A DNA stretch of 64,000 nucleotides from Polaromonas sp. (GTDB taxonomy: Bacteria > Pseudomonadota > Gammaproteobacteria > Burkholderiales > Burkholderiaceae_C). A program made the translations under genes and the position numbers. Of this stretch, positions 1 to 11,538 are shown piece after piece. The stretch spans positions 213,213-277,212 of the forward strand of contig NZ_JABBPC010000035.1 in assembly GCF_012927485.1 (NCBI RefSeq), read 5' to 3'. Every line of letters starts with the position of its first letter. Positions within the stretch are counted from its first letter, which is position 1. The notes under the pieces are model-generated. The model was not told the DNA's origin. It did not search any database and saw only the letters and a program-made list of their open reading frames with translations.

Positions 1-22
1 GCGTACCGAGGTGGCGGCATGA
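1..22 (+). CDS. rsmH: 3' end of rsmH (mraW), 16S rRNA m4C1402 methyltransferase, partial
   Basis: Only the last few codons are inside the window: the frame starting at base 2 reads RTEVAA and stops with TGA at 20-22. The assignment rests on position, because rsmH is the gene normally placed directly before ftsL in dcw clusters; so few residues prove nothing alone. Confidence 0.5.
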
Positions 23-86
23 CTGCCTTGACGCTGCCGTTCCGAAGCGCTGCAGCACTTCTTGTGGTAACCGTGGTGTGCGGCAA

Positions 87-386
87 ATGGGTCGCCTGAG
101 CGTGCTTCTTTTGATGGCCGTAGTGGCCAGCGCGCTGTATTTGGTGCGCACCCAGTACGAGTCACGTCGCCTCTATGTCGAGCTTGAAAAGACCGCAGCC
201 CAAAGCCGGAAAATAGAAACGGACAATGAGCGTCTGCAGGTAGAAAAGCGCACCCAAGCGACCCCTCTGCGAGTCGAAAAGCTGGCCAGGGACCGCCTGC
301 AGATGCGCACGGTTACCCCCGCCATCACCCAATATGTGACCTACAAGGATGCGGCGATGGCAGACGCGGGGGCGCAGCATGAGTAG
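87..386 (+). CDS. ftsL: Cell division protein FtsL
   Basis: Small bitopic inner-membrane protein of the divisome, which pairs with FtsB and is recruited with FtsQ. The 99 residues show a short N-terminus, one membrane segment (about residues 4-20, LSVLLLMAVVASALYLV), then a heptad-like charged region ending near LRVEKLARDRLQM, as expected for the FtsL periplasmic coiled coil. The gene lies directly before ftsI. I chose ATG at 87 because it puts the membrane segment at the extreme N-terminus; a GTG at 78 adds three residues. No strong ribosome site is visible for either. The stop overlaps the start of ftsI. Confidence 0.85.
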   Translation: MGRLSVLLLMAVVASALYLVRTQYESRRLYVELEKTAAQSRKIETDNERLQVEKRTQATPLRVEKLARDRLQMRTVTPAITQYVTYKDAAMADAGAQHE

Positions 387-2121
387 GAGCGTTCGCTACA
401 CGTCCAGCCCTTTGCTGGCCAGCAAGACACCGGTCTGGCGCAGCAAATTTATCGTGGCGGGCTTCGTGCTGGCGTTTACAGCGCTGGCGGGCCGGGCAGC
501 CTATATTCAGATTTTCGCAAATGACTTTTTTCAACGGCAAGGCGAAGTGCGCTTCGCCCGCACGTTGGAGCTGCCGGCCAACCGCGGCCGCATCCTGGAC
601 CGGAATGGTCTGATACTGGCGTCCAGTGTGCCGGTGCCCAGCATCTGGGCTATTCCCGAAGACGTTGAAGCGAGCGAGGTCCAACTCGCAGAACTGGCCA
701 AGTTGCTGGAAATGCCGCTGGCTGATCTGAACAAAAAGCTGGGTAATGACGACAAGACCTTTGTCTGGCTAAAGCGCCAGGTGGACGAGCCGGTAGGCCA
801 GAAAATAAATGCCCTGGGCATTAAAGGTGTTTACCAGCGCAAGGAGTACAAGCGCCAGTATCCCGAGGGGGAAACAGTTGCTCACGTCGTCGGATTTACC
901 AATCTGGAAGACCACGGACAAGAAGGCGTCGAGCTGACTTTCAATAAAGACCTGGCCGGTCGCGCCGGCTCACGCAGAGTGATTAAAGACCGTCTTGGGC
1001 GTGTGGTGGAGGACCTGCGTGAACAAGTCCCGCCGGTGGATGGCAAAGATTTGCAACTGAGTATTGACAGCAAGATTCAGTTTGTCGCGTATCAGAAGTT
1101 GCGGGATGCGGTGATCCTCAACAAGGCGCATGCCGGCAGCATCGTGGTGCTCGATGTGAACACGGGGGAAGTGCTGGCGATGGCCAATTATCCCAGCTAC
1201 ACCCCGGACAAGCGCCAAAACATGAGCGGCGCCCAGTTGCGCAACCGCGCTCTGACCGACACGTTCGAGCCCGGCTCGGTGATGAAACCCTTTACCATTG
1301 GCCTCGCCCTGGAGACCGGGCGGGTGACGCCTGATACCGTGATCCAGACCGCGCCAGGGTCCGTCACCATCACCGGCTCAACGATCCACGACTCGCACCC
1401 TCATGGCGCGCTCACGGTAGAGCAGGTGATCCAGGTTTCCAGCAACGTCGGAACCACCAAAATCGCCATGCAGATGCAGCCCCGCGAAATGTGGGAAACC
1501 TTTTCCGAGGCTGGATTCGGGCAGAAACCGCAAATTGCGTTTCCGGGTGTCGTGTCGGGACGCCTGCGGCCATACAAGACCTGGCGGCCGATAGAACAGG
1601 CGACCATGTCTTATGGCTATGGCTTGTCTGCGTCGCTGTTCCAGATGGCTCGCGCTTATACCGTTTTTGGTCATGACGGACAGGTTATTTCTGCCACTTT
1701 GCTCAAGTCCAGCGAGCCGGCTATCGGTGTGCAGGTGTTCTCGGTTCGCACCGCGCTGGCGGTCCGGAAGATGCTGCAAATGGCGGCGGGCCCCGGCGGC
1801 ACCGGGGGCAAAGCCCAGACGCTGGGTTATTCAGTCGGCGGTAAGTCTGGCACGGCTTACAAGCAGATCGGTAAAAGCTATGGCGGCGACAAAGACCGGA
1901 AATACCGCGGCTGGTTCGTCGGTATGGCGCCGATCGACAAGCCGCGCGTGATCGTCGCAGTCATGATCGACGAGCCCGGCGCCGGAAAATATTTTGGCGG
2001 TGATGTGGCAGCACCTGTCTTTAGCGAAGTGGTGCAACAGACGCTGCGCATGATGGGCGTTCAGCCCGATATGAGTGTCAAACCGCAAATCGTGACGCAA
2101 GCTGCGGAGGAGTCGTTGTGA
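379..2121 (+). CDS. ftsI: Peptidoglycan D,D-transpeptidase FtsI (PBP3)
   Basis: Septal class B penicillin-binding protein that crosslinks septal peptidoglycan in partnership with FtsW. The 580 residues have an N-terminal membrane anchor (about 20-42), a dimerisation region and a C-terminal transpeptidase domain. All three catalytic motifs are visible: SVMK with nucleophile Ser300 and Lys303, SSN at 354-356, and KSGT at 489-492. An upstream in-frame start at 349 exists, but ATG at 379 overlaps the ftsL stop and gives the usual N-terminus. The gene ends in GTGA, whose GTG is the murE start, so translation is probably coupled. Confidence 0.97.
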   Translation: MSRSVRYTSSPLLASKTPVWRSKFIVAGFVLAFTALAGRAAYIQIFANDFFQRQGEVRFARTLELPANRGRILDRNGLILASSVPVPSIWAIPEDVEASEVQLAELAKLLEMPLADLNKKLGNDDKTFVWLKRQVDEPVGQKINALGIKGVYQRKEYKRQYPEGETVAHVVGFTNLEDHGQEGVELTFNKDLAGRAGSRRVIKDRLGRVVEDLREQVPPVDGKDLQLSIDSKIQFVAYQKLRDAVILNKAHAGSIVVLDVNTGEVLAMANYPSYTPDKRQNMSGAQLRNRALTDTFEPGSVMKPFTIGLALETGRVTPDTVIQTAPGSVTITGSTIHDSHPHGALTVEQVIQVSSNVGTTKIAMQMQPREMWETFSEAGFGQKPQIAFPGVVSGRLRPYKTWRPIEQATMSYGYGLSASLFQMARAYTVFGHDGQVISATLLKSSEPAIGVQVFSVRTALAVRKMLQMAAGPGGTGGKAQTLGYSVGGKSGTAYKQIGKSYGGDKDRKYRGWFVGMAPIDKPRVIVAVMIDEPGAGKYFGGDVAAPVFSEVVQQTLRMMGVQPDMSVKPQIVTQAAEESL

Positions 2122-3617
2122 TCTCGCTTCTTCAGACGCCCGAACAGGCGGCGCGCTGGTTGCGAGATCGTGTGACCAACGGTTTATCGACGGACAGCCG
2201 CACGGTGGGACCTGGCGATGGCTTTATCGCCTGGCCCGGCGCGGCAACCGATGGCCGGCAATACCTCGGTGACGTGCTCGCCGCAGGCGCCCGGGCCTGT
2301 TTGATTGAGCGGGAAGGTGCACGGGCATATGGCTTCGAGGGCGAAAAAGTCGCGACTTACGCCGGACTCAAGGCGGCTTCCGGGCCCATCGCCGCTGCAT
2401 ATTTCGAGGCGCCGAGTCAGCATTTGCAGGTCGTCGCGGTGACCGGTACCAACGGGAAAACCTCGACCGCCTGGTGGCTGGCGCAGGCGTTGGGCAAGTT
2501 GGGACGCAAGTCCGGGGTGGTGGGCACCTTGGGTATCGGCGAGCCCGGCGCGATGGTCTCCAACGGAATGACCACGCCCGACCCGGTGCTGCTGCAGCAG
2601 CAGCTACGGCGTTTTGTTGACGAGGGATTTGTTGCGTGTGTGCTGGAAGCTTCCTCGATAGGGCTGGTGGAGCGGCGCCTGGACGCCACCTCGATACACG
2701 TCGCCATCTTTACCAATTTCACGCAGGACCATCTCGACTACCACGCCTCCATGGAGTCTTATTGGGAAGCCAAGGAAATGCTATTTCGCTGGCCTGGATT
2801 GCAAACGGCGGTAATCAACCTTGATGATCGCAAAGGCATCGATCTGAACACATCGCTGGCGGGGACCGGTCTGGATGTCTGGACGTTTTCCTGTACCGGG
2901 TCTGCGCGCTTGGCAGCGGACAAGATCAATCAGGGTGCGCGCGGTGTGAGCTTTGAGGTGGTTGAAGGCACCGAGCGGCACAGAATTTCAACCAATCTTG
3001 TCGGCCAGTACAACGTTTCCAACCTGCTGGGTGTGATGGCGGCCCTGCGGGCTATGAAAATACCGTTGAGAGACGCCGTGGCTGCTTGTCGCGATCTGTT
3101 GGCGGTGCCCGGCCGTATGGAAACCATTGCGGAAGAAGGACGACCGCTGGTTGTCATTGACTACGCGCATACGCCCGACGCGCTCGAGAAGGTGCTCGCG
3201 GCGCTCCAGCCCGTTGCGATCAGCCGCGGCGGTCAACTCTGGTGTGTCTTTGGTTGCGGAGGCGACCGCGATGCCCTCAAGCGCCCGCTGATGGCTGCGG
3301 CAGCGGAAAAGAATGCTGACCAGCTTGTGGTTACCAGTGATAATCCGCGCAGTGAAAATCCCCTCACCATCATCGAGCAGATATTACGGGGACTCAGTGA
3401 ACCGGATGCCGTAGTTGTGCAGCCGGACCGCGCTGCGGCGATCGTCCACGCAGTGAGCCTCGCGCGGCCTCAGGACGTGGTACTACTGGCAGGAAAAGGC
3501 CACGAAAGTTTTCAGGAAACGGGCGGCATAAAACTTCCGTTTTCTGACAGGGCGCACGCGCAGGCCGCTTTGAACGCAACAGGGGCTGGACGCACCGCAG
3601 GGGGAAGCGTCGCATGA
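2118..3617 (+). CDS. murE: UDP-MurNAc-L-Ala-D-Glu:meso-diaminopimelate ligase MurE
   Basis: Cytoplasmic ATP-dependent ligase adding the third residue of the peptidoglycan stem. The 499-residue protein has the Mur ligase P-loop GTNGKTS at 110-116 and the DNPR motif at 408-411, which in this family selects meso-diaminopimelate rather than lysine. The GTG start overlaps the ftsI stop by four bases. Its stop overlaps the ATG of murF, continuing the chain of coupled genes. Confidence 0.97.
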   Translation: MISLLQTPEQAARWLRDRVTNGLSTDSRTVGPGDGFIAWPGAATDGRQYLGDVLAAGARACLIEREGARAYGFEGEKVATYAGLKAASGPIAAAYFEAPSQHLQVVAVTGTNGKTSTAWWLAQALGKLGRKSGVVGTLGIGEPGAMVSNGMTTPDPVLLQQQLRRFVDEGFVACVLEASSIGLVERRLDATSIHVAIFTNFTQDHLDYHASMESYWEAKEMLFRWPGLQTAVINLDDRKGIDLNTSLAGTGLDVWTFSCTGSARLAADKINQGARGVSFEVVEGTERHRISTNLVGQYNVSNLLGVMAALRAMKIPLRDAVAACRDLLAVPGRMETIAEEGRPLVVIDYAHTPDALEKVLAALQPVAISRGGQLWCVFGCGGDRDALKRPLMAAAAEKNADQLVVTSDNPRSENPLTIIEQILRGLSEPDAVVVQPDRAAAIVHAVSLARPQDVVLLAGKGHESFQETGGIKLPFSDRAHAQAALNATGAGRTAGGSVA

Positions 3618-5020
3618 TGACTCTGCAACAAGCTCAGAACTGGTTGCCATCGGCCCGGCTGCTGGGCAATGGCGGCCTGGCGCTCCTCCGGGTCACTACC
3701 GATACACGCCGCCTGCAGGCGGGCGATTTGTTCGTTGCGCTCGAGGGCGAGCGCTTCGATGCCCACGACTTTTTATCCCAAGCCAAAGCGCAGGGCGCTG
3801 TGGCAGCGATTGCGCAGCACGGTCTGGCCGAAGCGGGTCTGGTCGGTCTGGAAGTTGCAGACTCCCGGCTGGCGCTGGGTCAGCTTGCCGCGGGCTGGCG
3901 TTCACAATTCGTGCTGCCCCTCATTGCGGTGACCGGAAGCAACGGAAAAACGACCGTCACGCAAATGATCGCATCGATTCTGCGCGCCTGGAAATCGACC
4001 GGCGCCTTTGCCACCGAAGGCAACTTCAATAACGACATTGGCGTGCCCCTGACACTGCTGCGCTTGCGGAATTCGCATGCGGTCGGGGTGATCGAGCTGG
4101 GTATGAACCACTCCGGGGAAATAGCTTACCTGGCTGGATTGGCCAAGCCCACCGTGGCGCTGGTCAACAACGCTCAGCGCGAGCACCTTGAATTCATGGG
4201 CACTGTTGCAGCGGTCGCCCGGGAAAACGGCTCAGTGATTCAGTCCCTGGACGAAAGTGGCACGGCTGTTTTCCCTGCGGATGATGATTACACGACGGTC
4301 TGGCGCGAGTTGGCGGGTCCGCGCAAGGTCTTGACCTTTGCGCTCTCTGGGCCGGCAGACGTGACCGCTGTCGCGGGTTGGAGCGGCGCCCGTTGGCAGG
4401 TCGAAGCGCAGACACCTGCAGGCCCGCTTCAGTTTTCCTTGGCCCTCGCCGGTCGGCATAACGTCAAGAACGCACTGGCCGCCACCGCCTGTGCGCTCGC
4501 CGCGGGCGTGCCCTTATCTTTTATCGCGACAGGGTTGGCGGCGTTTTCCCCGGTGAAGGGGCGTTCCCGTGCAATCTCCATACCGATCCAAAACCTCCAA
4601 GGCCTGCAGGAGCGCGTGCTGACATTGATTGATGACACTTACAACGCCAACCCCGACTCCATGCGTGCCGCCATTGAAGTCTTGGCGGAGCTTCCCGGGC
4701 CGCGCCTGTTGGTGATGGGCGACATGGGAGAGGTCGGTGATCAGGGTCCGCAATTCCACGACGAAGCTGGCGACCAGGCCCGTGCGCTGGGGATTGAAAC
4801 AGTTTTCACGTTGGGCAGCCAGTCTCAAAGAGCGGCCATCGCTTTTGGGCGGGGGCGCCATTTCAAGGATATGGCCGAACTGATCGAGGCGGTTCTGGCG
4901 GTCCTGCCGCATTCGGGCAGCGTGCTCGTCAAGGGCTCGCGGTTCATGAAGATGGAGCAAGTGGTTCACGCCATTGCCCAGCACACACAACAACACAAGG
5001 ACGAGCCCCATGCTGCTTAG
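3614..5020 (+). CDS. murF: UDP-MurNAc-tripeptide:D-Ala-D-Ala ligase MurF
   Basis: Cytoplasmic Mur ligase adding D-alanyl-D-alanine, the product of the downstream Ddl. The 468 residues contain the P-loop GSNGKT at 108-113, the central-domain GMNHSGEI and the C-terminal [11 protein letters not shown] segment typical of MurF. The start ATG lies in ATGATGA over the murE stop; a second ATG at 3617 is possible. The 3' end overlaps mraY by 11 bases. Confidence 0.97.
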   Translation: MMTLQQAQNWLPSARLLGNGGLALLRVTTDTRRLQAGDLFVALEGERFDAHDFLSQAKAQGAVAAIAQHGLAEAGLVGLEVADSRLALGQLAAGWRSQFVLPLIAVTGSNGKTTVTQMIASILRAWKSTGAFATEGNFNNDIGVPLTLLRLRNSHAVGVIELGMNHSGEIAYLAGLAKPTVALVNNAQREHLEFMGTVAAVARENGSVIQSLDESGTAVFPADDDYTTVWRELAGPRKVLTFALSGPADVTAVAGWSGARWQVEAQTPAGPLQFSLALAGRHNVKNALAATACALAAGVPLSFIATGLAAFSPVKGRSRAISIPIQNLQGLQERVLTLIDDTYNANPDSMRAAIEVLAELPGPRLLVMGDMGEVGDQGPQFHDEAGDQARALGIETVFTLGSQSQRAAIAFGRGRHFKDMAELIEAVLAVLPHSGSVLVKGSRFMKMEQVVHAIAQHTQQHKDEPHAA

Positions 5021-6188
5021 TCTGGCCCAATGGCTCCAGTCGATCTCGCCTGACTTCGGATTTTTGCGGGTATTTCAGTACCTGACCTTCCGCGCGGTGA
5101 TGGCCGCGCTCACCGCCTTGCTCATCGGCTTGCTGGCCGGTCCCTTTGTTATTCGCCGGCTCATCGCCCTGAAGATTGGCCAGCCCATTCGCGAATACGC
5201 GATGGAGACGCACTTGAGCAAAAGCGGTACGCCCACCATGGGCGGTGTGCTGATCTTGATGTGCATTGGCATATCGACTCTTTTGTGGTTCGATTTGTCG
5301 AATCGCTTTGTCTGGATCGTACTGATCGTCACCTTGGGTTTTGGTGCCATCGGATGGGCAGACGACTGGCGCAAAGTGGTGCTCAAGGACCCAGAAGGGA
5401 TGCGGTCGCGCGAAAAATACCTGTGGCAATCGCTGATTGGGCTGGTGGCGGCGCTGTACCTGGTATTCAGCATCTCCGAGATCTCCAACATGCGCGTGCT
5501 GGAACTGTTTTTCAGCTGGGTGCAGTCGGGCTTCGATGTGAACTTGCCGCCCAAGGCTGGATTACTGGTGCCGTTTGTGAAAGAAGTGAGCTATCCGCTC
5601 GGCGTCTTCGGTTTTGTGATCTTGACTTACCTGGTCATTGTGGGCTCCAGCAATGCCGTCAATCTCACGGACGGGCTGGATGGGCTGGCCATCATGCCAG
5701 TGGTGATGGTGGGTTCTTCGCTAGGCGTTTTCGCTTACGTGACCGGTAGCGCGGTTTACTCCAAATACCTTCTTTTCCCGCATATTCCCGGTGCCGGTGA
5801 ACTGCTTGTTTTTTGTTCCGCCATGGCCGGTGCCGGGCTCGCGTTCCTGTGGTTCAACGCCCACCCCGCCCAGGTCTTCATGGGCGACGTCGGTGCGCTG
5901 GCTTTGGGGGCTGCACTGGGCACGATCGCCGTCATCGTGCGTCAGGAAATAGTTTTTGCCATCATGGGTGGGATTTTCGTCGTGGAGGCGCTCTCCGTGA
6001 TGCTGCAGGTGACCTATTTCAAGTACACGAAGAAGCGGTTTGGGGAGGGGCGGCGCATCCTCAAGATGGCCCCGTTGCATCACCATTTCGAAAAGAGCGG
6101 CTGGAAAGAAACCCAAGTCGTGGTTCGTTTCTGGATCATCACCATGTTGTTGTGTCTGGTGGGCCTTACAACGCTCAAACTCAGATGA
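5010..6188 (+). CDS. mraY: Phospho-MurNAc-pentapeptide translocase MraY
   Basis: Integral membrane enzyme moving phospho-MurNAc-pentapeptide to undecaprenyl phosphate (lipid I). The 392 residues form about ten hydrophobic helices. Family hallmarks are visible: the [10 protein letters not shown] loop, FADDW-like [20 protein letters not shown] and the basic MAPLHHHFE segment near the C-terminus. ATG at 5010 was preferred to the longer open frame from 4974 because it gives the conserved MLLSLAQWL start. The TGA overlaps the murD ATG. Confidence 0.97.
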   Translation: MLLSLAQWLQSISPDFGFLRVFQYLTFRAVMAALTALLIGLLAGPFVIRRLIALKIGQPIREYAMETHLSKSGTPTMGGVLILMCIGISTLLWFDLSNRFVWIVLIVTLGFGAIGWADDWRKVVLKDPEGMRSREKYLWQSLIGLVAALYLVFSISEISNMRVLELFFSWVQSGFDVNLPPKAGLLVPFVKEVSYPLGVFGFVILTYLVIVGSSNAVNLTDGLDGLAIMPVVMVGSSLGVFAYVTGSAVYSKYLLFPHIPGAGELLVFCSAMAGAGLAFLWFNAHPAQVFMGDVGALALGAALGTIAVIVRQEIVFAIMGGIFVVEALSVMLQVTYFKYTKKRFGEGRRILKMAPLHHHFEKSGWKETQVVVRFWIITMLLCLVGLTTLKLR

Positions 6189-7699
6189 AACAGCTGGCGC
6201 AAAAAAATATTCTTGTACTGGGGCTGGGCGCTTCGGGTCTGGCGCTGGCGCGTTGGTGCGCGCGCTGCGGTGCACGGGTCACGGTGGCAGACACACGGGC
6301 CGAGCCGCCGCAGCTTTCTAAGCTGCAAGCGAGTGTGCCCACCGCCAGGTTTATCCATGCCGAGATGAACGACGCGTTGCTGACCACGGACGCATTCGAT
6401 CTGGTGCTGAAAAGCCCAGGCTTGAGCCCCGCTTCGGTGGCCGGTGTCATCGCCGCGGCAATCGCCGGCGGCATCGCGTGTGGTAGCGAGTTAAGTCTGT
6501 TCGCGCAGGCGCTGGCCGATTTGAAAGAAGAGCGCGCTTATGCGCCGAAGGTGATTGCAATTACCGGCACCAATGGCAAAACGACGGTCACCTCGCTCAC
6601 GGCGCTGCTTGTGCAGCGGGCGGGAAAATCAGTCGCGGTAGCCGGCAATATCGGCCCCACGCTTCTCGATACGCTGGGAGAAAAGCTCGACGAAAAACAG
6701 GGCGACGAGGCGTTGCCTGCATTACCTGACGTCTGGGTGCTGGAGCTGTCGAGTTTTCAGTTAGACGGCATCGATAACTTTGAGCCCACGGTGGCCGCGC
6801 TGCTAAATGTGACGCAAGATCACCTGGACTGGCATGAAACGCTGCCGAAATACGTCGCGGCCAAGAGCCGCGTTTTCGGCCACACCGGCCTCATGCTGCT
6901 CAATCGCAACGACCCGTTGGTAATGGCCGCATTGCCGCCGCCCGTCAAGGGCAGGCAGTTGCGCGAGTACGTGACTTTCGGCAGTGATGAACCGCAGCGT
7001 CCGGGCGACTACGGAATTGAAACGGTCAATGGCATGGCGTGGCTGGTGCGCGCAGCGGCAGCGGATGAGACCGTCAAGCGTCGAAAAGTTGAAGAGGCCG
7101 CGCTGTATATCCAGCGTCTCATGCCGCAGGAGGCTCTTCGCATTCGCGGGCGCCATAACGCCACGAACGCGCTGGCTGCGCTCGCGCTCGCCGTGGCGGT
7201 GGATTGCACGCTCGCTCCCATGCTGCATGGCCTGCGCGACTACAAAGGGGAGCCGCATCGGGTGGAGTCGATCGCCGTCGTGAACGACATCGAGTACTTC
7301 GACGACAGCAAGGGCACCAATGTGGGCGCCACGGTGGCGGCCCTTGCAGGCCTCGGACCAGAGCGAAAGCTGGTGGTCATTTTGGGTGGTGAAGGCAAGG
7401 GCCAAAACTTCTCGCCTCTGGTTGAGGTGGTTTCGCGCTATGCCAGAGCCGTCGTGCTCATAGGGCGCGATGCGCCGCTTATCCGGTCTGCATTGCAATC
7501 CAGTGATGTTCCGCTGCTTGACGCGGTCTCCATGCGCGATGCCGTTGCCGTGGCCACGCAGCAGGCCCGCGGTGGCGACGCCGTCCTGATGTCGCCCGCC
7601 TGTGCCAGCTTTGACATGTTCGACAACTACGAGCATCGGGCGCAGGTCTTTTGTGACGCGGTTCAAGCGCTTGCGCACAATGAGGGCGTGCTACTGTGA
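6185..7699 (+). CDS. murD: UDP-MurNAc-L-alanine:D-glutamate ligase MurD
   Basis: Cytoplasmic ligase adding D-glutamate. The 504-residue protein starts with a Rossmann-like [14 protein letters not shown] segment and carries the P-loop GTNGKTT at 128-134. It is about 65 residues longer than the E. coli enzyme (438). The extra length sits partly in a charged stretch before the P-loop-distal SSFQLDG motif and partly around residues 290-320 ([19 protein letters not shown]). I regard this as lineage-typical rather than a fusion. The open frame reaches back to 5813 inside mraY, but ATG at 6185 overlaps the mraY stop and matches the family start. Confidence 0.96.
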   Translation: MKQLAQKNILVLGLGASGLALARWCARCGARVTVADTRAEPPQLSKLQASVPTARFIHAEMNDALLTTDAFDLVLKSPGLSPASVAGVIAAAIAGGIACGSELSLFAQALADLKEERAYAPKVIAITGTNGKTTVTSLTALLVQRAGKSVAVAGNIGPTLLDTLGEKLDEKQGDEALPALPDVWVLELSSFQLDGIDNFEPTVAALLNVTQDHLDWHETLPKYVAAKSRVFGHTGLMLLNRNDPLVMAALPPPVKGRQLREYVTFGSDEPQRPGDYGIETVNGMAWLVRAAAADETVKRRKVEEAALYIQRLMPQEALRIRGRHNATNALAALALAVAVDCTLAPMLHGLRDYKGEPHRVESIAVVNDIEYFDDSKGTNVGATVAALAGLGPERKLVVILGGEGKGQNFSPLVEVVSRYARAVVLIGRDAPLIRSALQSSDVPLLDAVSMRDAVAVATQQARGGDAVLMSPACASFDMFDNYEHRAQVFCDAVQALAHNEGVLL

Positions 7700-8952
7700 C
7701 CGCCACGTCGCGTCTCATGAGCTGGTTCTCCGGCGTTGGTAAAGGCGCTTCCGAGGTGTTGCCGGTTCGGCTCGGCGGTCAAAGCCTGTCACGGACACTG
7801 GCGACGCCGCCCGCGCGTGTGGCCGGCTCCGACCAGGCGCTGATTTGGATCACCGTCGCTTTGCTGATCTGGGGACTGGTCATGGTCTATTCGGCGTCGA
7901 TTGCCATGCCTGACAACCCAAAATTTTCACGCTATGCGCACACCCATTTCCTGATGCGCCACATGCTGTCGCTGGCGGTGGCTTTTGTTGCCGCCGTGCT
8001 GGTGTTTCAAGTGCCCATGGCGACCTGGGAAAAAGTGGCGCCGTGGCTGTTTGTTGCGTCATTGCTGCTGCTGGTGTTGGTGCTGGTGCCCTTCATCGGC
8101 AAGGGTGTCAATGGGGCGCGCCGCTGGATCTCGCTGGGGATCATGAATTTCCAGCCCTCGGAACTGGCGAAATTTGCAGTGCTTTTGTACGCCGCAGATT
8201 ACATGGTTCGCAAAATGGACGTGAAAGAACACTTCTTCCGCGCCGTACTGCCGATGGCGACCGCGATCGCGGTGGTGGGCGTATTGTTGCTTGCGGAGCC
8301 CGATATGGGCGCCTTCATGGTGATCTCGGTCATCGCCATGGGTATTCTCTTTTTGGGTGGCGTCAACGCCCGCATGTTCTTGCTGATTGCATCCGTCGTG
8401 GTGGTCGCATTTGGCCTGATGGTGATGCTCAGTGAATGGCGCCGCGAACGTATTTTTGCTTATCTGGATCCCTGGAGCGACAAATACTCCATGGGCAAGG
8501 GCTACCAGCTTTCGCACTCCCTGATTGCATTTGGGCGCGGCGAGGTGTTCGGAGTGGGCCTTGGCGGAAGTATTGAAAAACTTAACTGGCTGCCCGAGGC
8601 GCATACCGACTTCCTGATGGCCGTGATTGGGGAGGAGTTCGGCTTGCTCGGCGTGGTGGTCGTGATTGGCCTGTTCGTATGGATGACTCGCCGCATCATG
8701 CACATAGGTCGGCAAGCCATTGCCCTCGACCGTTTGTTTGCAGGGCTGGTGGCACAGGGCGTGGGAATCTGGATAGGCTTCCAGACTTTCATCAACGTCG
8801 GGGTGAATCTCGGCGCATTGCCTACAAAGGGCTTGACCTTGCCCCTGATGAGTTATGGCGGCTCCGCAATTTTGATGAATCTGATTTCACTGGCTGTCGT
8901 TCTAAGAATCGACTATGAAAACCGGGTTCTCATGCGCGGGGGGCGTGTATGA
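7696..8952 (+). CDS. ftsW: Septal peptidoglycan glycosyltransferase FtsW (SEDS)
   Basis: Polytopic SEDS polymerase that works with FtsI at the septum. The 418 residues have a cytoplasmic N-terminal extension of about 50 residues and then about ten membrane segments. Visible family signatures include [44 protein letters not shown] and the C-terminal LMSYGGSAI. The GTG start overlaps the murD stop by four bases; an ATG at 7717 would shorten the N-terminus by seven residues. Confidence 0.96.
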   Translation: MTATSRLMSWFSGVGKGASEVLPVRLGGQSLSRTLATPPARVAGSDQALIWITVALLIWGLVMVYSASIAMPDNPKFSRYAHTHFLMRHMLSLAVAFVAAVLVFQVPMATWEKVAPWLFVASLLLLVLVLVPFIGKGVNGARRWISLGIMNFQPSELAKFAVLLYAADYMVRKMDVKEHFFRAVLPMATAIAVVGVLLLAEPDMGAFMVISVIAMGILFLGGVNARMFLLIASVVVVAFGLMVMLSEWRRERIFAYLDPWSDKYSMGKGYQLSHSLIAFGRGEVFGVGLGGSIEKLNWLPEAHTDFLMAVIGEEFGLLGVVVVIGLFVWMTRRIMHIGRQAIALDRLFAGLVAQGVGIWIGFQTFINVGVNLGALPTKGLTLPLMSYGGSAILMNLISLAVVLRIDYENRVLMRGGRV

Positions 8953-9028
8953 AAACGCGCTGTAGTCAACACGGTTTTTGCGGCAGCCGCGCCGGTGCCC
9001 GAGCGTTTTGGATGCGGGGAGGCCAGTC

Positions 9029-10111
9029 ATGAGCGGTCAGCACTGCGCCTTGATCATGGCGGGCGGTACCGGGGGTCACATTTTTCCAGGACTCGCCGTG
9101 GCAGAAGCCTTGCGCGAGCGCGGCTGGCACGTGCACTGGCTGGGCGGACGAGGCAGCGCGGGTCGACCCAGCATGGAAAGTCAATTGGTGCCTCCGCGCG
9201 GCTTCGCGTTCGAGTCGATTGATTTTTCCGGTGTGCGCGGCAAAGGCCTGGTCACGGTGGTTTTTTTGCCGATGCGTTTGCTGAGGGCCTTCTGGCAAAG
9301 TATTCAGGTGCTCAGACGCGTCAAACCGGACGTCGTGATCGGCCTGGGCGGCTACATCAGCTTTCCCGCCGGCATGATGAGCGTTCTGCTGGGCCGGCCA
9401 CTGATATTGCACGAGCAAAACTCCGTCGCAGGCCTGGTGAACAAGGTGCTGGCGCGTGTGGCGGACCGGGTCTTTTCTGCATTCCCGGGCGTGTTTGAAA
9501 AAGCGGAGTGGGTGGGCAACCCCTTGCGCCCGGCCTTCACCAGCCACCCGGGTCCTGCTGTCCGCTTTGCAGGACGCAGCGGGCCCTTGAAGCTGTTGGT
9601 AGTGGGCGGTAGTCTGGGCGCTAAAGCCTTGAATGAACTGGTGCCCAAAGCCCTCGCGCTGATCCCTACGCTCGAGCGCCCGCAGGTCACCCATCAAAGC
9701 GGCGCTCTTCAGATTGAGGCGTTGCGCGCTCACTACCAAGCGGTATCTGTCGAGGCAGAACTCACGCCATTTATTGAAGACACGGCGCAGGCATTTGCGG
9801 ACGCCGATTTAATCATCTGCCGCGCTGGCGCCAGTACCGTCACCGAGATTGCCGCTATCGGCGCTGCCGCCTTGTTCGTGCCGCTTCCTGCTGCGGTGGA
9901 CGACCACCAGACCAGCAATGCGAAGTTCCTGGTCGATCAAGGCGGCGGCTGGTTAGTGCAGCAACGCGATCTGACGCCCTCAATACTTGCAGAAATACTA
10001 AAAAAAACAGAGCGTACCGTGCTGGTCCAACGGGCGCTAAACGCTAAAGCCATGGAAAAAATTGATGCTACCGCCCGTGTTGTGACCGCTTGCGAGGAGC
10101 TGGCGACATGA
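9029..10111 (+). CDS. murG: UDP-GlcNAc:lipid I N-acetylglucosaminyltransferase MurG
   Basis: Peripheral inner-membrane GT-B glycosyltransferase converting lipid I to lipid II. The 360-residue protein shows the N-terminal glycine loop [14 protein letters not shown], the second loop GGYISFPAG and the C-terminal donor-site region [17 protein letters not shown] longer open frame begins at 8978, but ATG at 9029 has a GGGGAGG-type ribosome site just upstream and gives the normal start. The 76-base gap after ftsW is the largest inside the mur part of the cluster. The stop overlaps murC. Confidence 0.96.
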   Translation: MSGQHCALIMAGGTGGHIFPGLAVAEALRERGWHVHWLGGRGSAGRPSMESQLVPPRGFAFESIDFSGVRGKGLVTVVFLPMRLLRAFWQSIQVLRRVKPDVVIGLGGYISFPAGMMSVLLGRPLILHEQNSVAGLVNKVLARVADRVFSAFPGVFEKAEWVGNPLRPAFTSHPGPAVRFAGRSGPLKLLVVGGSLGAKALNELVPKALALIPTLERPQVTHQSGALQIEALRAHYQAVSVEAELTPFIEDTAQAFADADLIICRAGASTVTEIAAIGAAALFVPLPAAVDDHQTSNAKFLVDQGGGWLVQQRDLTPSILAEILKKTERTVLVQRALNAKAMEKIDATARVVTACEELAT

Positions 10112-11538
10112 AACACGCGATTAAAAATATTCACTTCATTGGACTCGGTGGCGCGGGAATGTCGGGTATCGCCGAAGTCCTGCACAACCTCGGCTACGTG
10201 ATTTCGGGATCCGACCTGTCGAACAGTCCGACGTTACAGCGTCTGGCCGGGCTCGGCATCAAGACTTTTGTGGGACATGCCGCTTCCAATCTGGTCACGG
10301 TCGATGCCGTGGTGACGTCCACCGCTGTGCGAGCTGACAATCCCGAGGTGCTTGCCGCACGCGAAAAGCGCATCCCCGTGGTGCCGCGCGCCTTGATGCT
10401 GGCCGAGCTGATGCGCTTGAAGCAAGGTATTGCCATTGCCGGCACCCACGGAAAAACCACCACCACCAGCCTGGTGGCCAGTGTGCTGGCCGAAGGCGGC
10501 CTCGACCCCACGTTTGTCATCGGCGGCCGGCTCAACAGCGCCGGCGCCAACGCCAAGCTGGGCTCGGGCGACTACATCGTCGTGGAAGCGGATGAATCGG
10601 ACGCGTCCTTCCTGAATCTCCTGCCCGTGATGGCGGTGGTCACCAATATCGATGCCGACCATATGGAAACCTATGGGCATGACTTCGGCAATCTCAAAAA
10701 GGCCTTTATCGATTTTCTGCACCGCATGCCTTTCTATGGCACGGCGATCTTGTGTACCGATGATCCGGCCGTGCGGGAAATTGTGCCGCAGGTCTCCTGC
10801 CCCATCACGAGTTACGGCTTTGGCGAGGAAGCGCAGGTCCGCGCGGTCACCGTGCGGGCGGTCGGTGCGCAAATGCACTTCACCGCGCAGCGCCGCAACG
10901 GCGTCACGCTGCCTGACCTGGAGGTGGTACTCAACCTGGCGGGTGAACACAACGTGCTGAATGCTCTGGCGGCGATCGCAATCGCGGTTGAACTCAATGT
11001 GCCCGATGCCGCTGTGCAGAAAGCCCTGGCTGAATTCAAGGGTGTCGGCAGGCGTTTCCAGAGTTACGGCGATCTGCCGGCCAAAGACGGCGGCTACTTC
11101 ACGGTGATCGAGGATTACGGCCACCATCCAGTTGAAGTCGCTGCAACGTTGGCTGCCGCGCGCGGTGCTTTCCCCGGCAAGCGGCTGGTGCTGGCCTTCC
11201 AACCTCACCGCTATACCCGTACACGCGATTGCTTTGAGGATTTCATCAAAGTCCTGGGTTCAGTAGATGCCGTGTTACTGGCAGAAGTCTATGCCGCTGG
11301 CGAGACGCCTATCGTGGCCGCAGACGGCCGCTCGCTGGCGCGCGCCCTGCGCCTGGCTGGCAAGGTGGAGCCGGTATTCGTCGATGACATTGAGGCCATG
11401 CCACAAGCGATCGTGGACAACGCACAGGACGGCGATATCGTCATGTGCATGGGCGCTGGCTCCATCGGACTGGTGCCGGGAAAAGTCACGGCCATGCTCA
11501 AAGCCGCCAAGCGCACGGCGCTGGCAGGGGGGCAATGA
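10108..11538 (+). CDS. murC: UDP-MurNAc:L-alanine ligase MurC
   Basis: First Mur ligase, adding L-alanine to UDP-MurNAc in the cytoplasm. The 476 residues open with the nucleotide-binding [17 protein letters not shown] and contain the P-loop GTHGKTT at 112-118. [10 protein letters not shown] and the C-terminal DYGHHPVE and FQPHRYTRT motifs are typical. ATG at 10108 overlaps the murG stop. murB, often found after murC in other phyla, is absent and ddl follows directly. Confidence 0.97.
   Translation: MKHAIKNIHFIGLGGAGMSGIAEVLHNLGYVISGSDLSNSPTLQRLAGLGIKTFVGHAASNLVTVDAVVTSTAVRADNPEVLAAREKRIPVVPRALMLAELMRLKQGIAIAGTHGKTTTTSLVASVLAEGGLDPTFVIGGRLNSAGANAKLGSGDYIVVEADESDASFLNLLPVMAVVTNIDADHMETYGHDFGNLKKAFIDFLHRMPFYGTAILCTDDPAVREIVPQVSCPITSYGFGEEAQVRAVTVRAVGAQMHFTAQRRNGVTLPDLEVVLNLAGEHNVLNALAAIAIAVELNVPDAAVQKALAEFKGVGRRFQSYGDLPAKDGGYFTVIEDYGHHPVEVAATLAAARGAFPGKRLVLAFQPHRYTRTRDCFEDFIKVLGSVDAVLLAEVYAAGETPIVAADGRSLARALRLAGKVEPVFVDDIEAMPQAIVDNAQDGDIVMCMGAGSIGLVPGKVTAMLKAAKRTALAGGQ

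Noticed and set aside
5813..6184. In-frame extension of murD into mraY
   Set aside because: mraY is intact in this region, and the ATG at 6185 overlaps its stop in the standard way.
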